NCBI RefSeq assembly: GCF_014652275.1 | Contig: NZ_BMYM01000002.1 | Span: 682,001-746,000 of the forward strand | Length of the DNA: 64,000 bases | Source of the DNA: Parahalioglobus pacificus | GTDB lineage: Bacteria; Pseudomonadota; Gammaproteobacteria; Pseudomonadales; Halieaceae | Direction of reading: 5' to 3' | Part shown: piece after piece, positions 63,947-64,000 of the stretch | Layout: each line of letters starts with the position of its first letter | Numbering within the stretch: the stretch's first letter is position 1 | Program-made: the position numbers and the translations under genes | Notes under the pieces: model-generated | The model's database searches: none | What the model saw: the letters and a program-made list of their open reading frames with translations, nothing else | Told to the model about the DNA's origin: nothing

Positions 63947-64000
63947 ATGGTTGCTGTGGCCGCGCGTATAAATAGCATTACGACCCTCACACCAAGAGGT
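63947..64000 (+). CDS. Start of an unidentified gene, cut by the window end
   Basis: ATG with GGGAG six bases upstream, then 18 open codons beginning MVAVAARINSITTL to the edge. Divergent from proteorhodopsin across 178 bp. Product cannot be assigned. Confidence 0.45.
   Translation, partial: MVAVAARINSITTLTPRG

Overview
The window looks like chromosome of a marine, aerobic gammaproteobacterium. The genes for green proteorhodopsin, AhpC/AhpF/OxyR, KatG, SelO, AvtA, YegP, TonB-dependent uptake and several Na+-type transporters suggest oligotrophic bacterioplankton of the Halieaceae (OM60/NOR5) type. That placement is inference from gene content; no rRNA or tRNA gene was recognised. DNA is moderately GC-rich, genes are dense, and no prophage, insertion sequence or CRISPR array was seen.

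Layout. 1-14 kb: fasciclin-domain protein, S9 peptidase, a fused PyrD-PyrK-like dihydroorotate dehydrogenase, SelO, two amidohydrolases flanking an exported 2-hydroxyacid dehydrogenase, a molybdopterin oxidoreductase and a DJ-1/PfpI protein. 14-27 kb: small envelope proteins, an SSS and a DASS transporter that overlap tail to tail, AsmA, AvtA, DUF3667, an overlapping RibA-LtaE-aspartic protease operon and an OYE-type flavoprotein. 27-33 kb: a DUF2490 remnant, a GNAT, a three-gene tripartite efflux operon and a broken AraC regulator. 33-36.5 kb: a translationally coupled sterol-desaturase/Rieske pair, the Rieske protein having its domains in reversed order, then an ECF sigma operon. 36.6-43.3 kb: a ribbon-helix-helix gene under a 26-bp palindrome, then a peroxide-defence block (ahpF, ahpC, oxyR, a 42-residue Cys-rich peptide not previously called, an exported glyoxalase-fold protein, exported KatG). 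43.5-51.2 kb: a decayed stretch with remnants of an outer-membrane barrel, a repeat protein, an amidohydrolase and an RND pump, mixed with intact genes for an aldehyde dehydrogenase, an exported HAD phosphatase, a ClsC-like phospholipase D lipoprotein and a cystatin-like lipoprotein. 51.2-58.8 kb: RpiR regulator, YfcC transporter, isoaspartyl dipeptidase-like enzyme, TonB-dependent receptor and secreted cyanophycinase, all on one strand. 59-64 kb: 3-hydroxyacyl-CoA dehydrogenase, AbgT transporter, YegP, proteorhodopsin and the start of one more gene.

The most coherent candidate system is the 51,196-58,794 block. It reads as a self-regulated locus for scavenging cyanophycin or a related beta-aspartyl peptide: outer-membrane uptake or capture, secreted depolymerase, inner-membrane importer, cytoplasmic dipeptidase. 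Its dipeptidase has lost one metal-binding histidine and the bridging lysine of characterised IadA. Other notable items are the domain-swapped Rieske oxygenase, the hidden Cys-rich peptide behind an RBS-masking hairpin next to oxyR, the PyrD-PyrK fusion and the bacterial cystatin. All assignments rest on motif reading without database searches.
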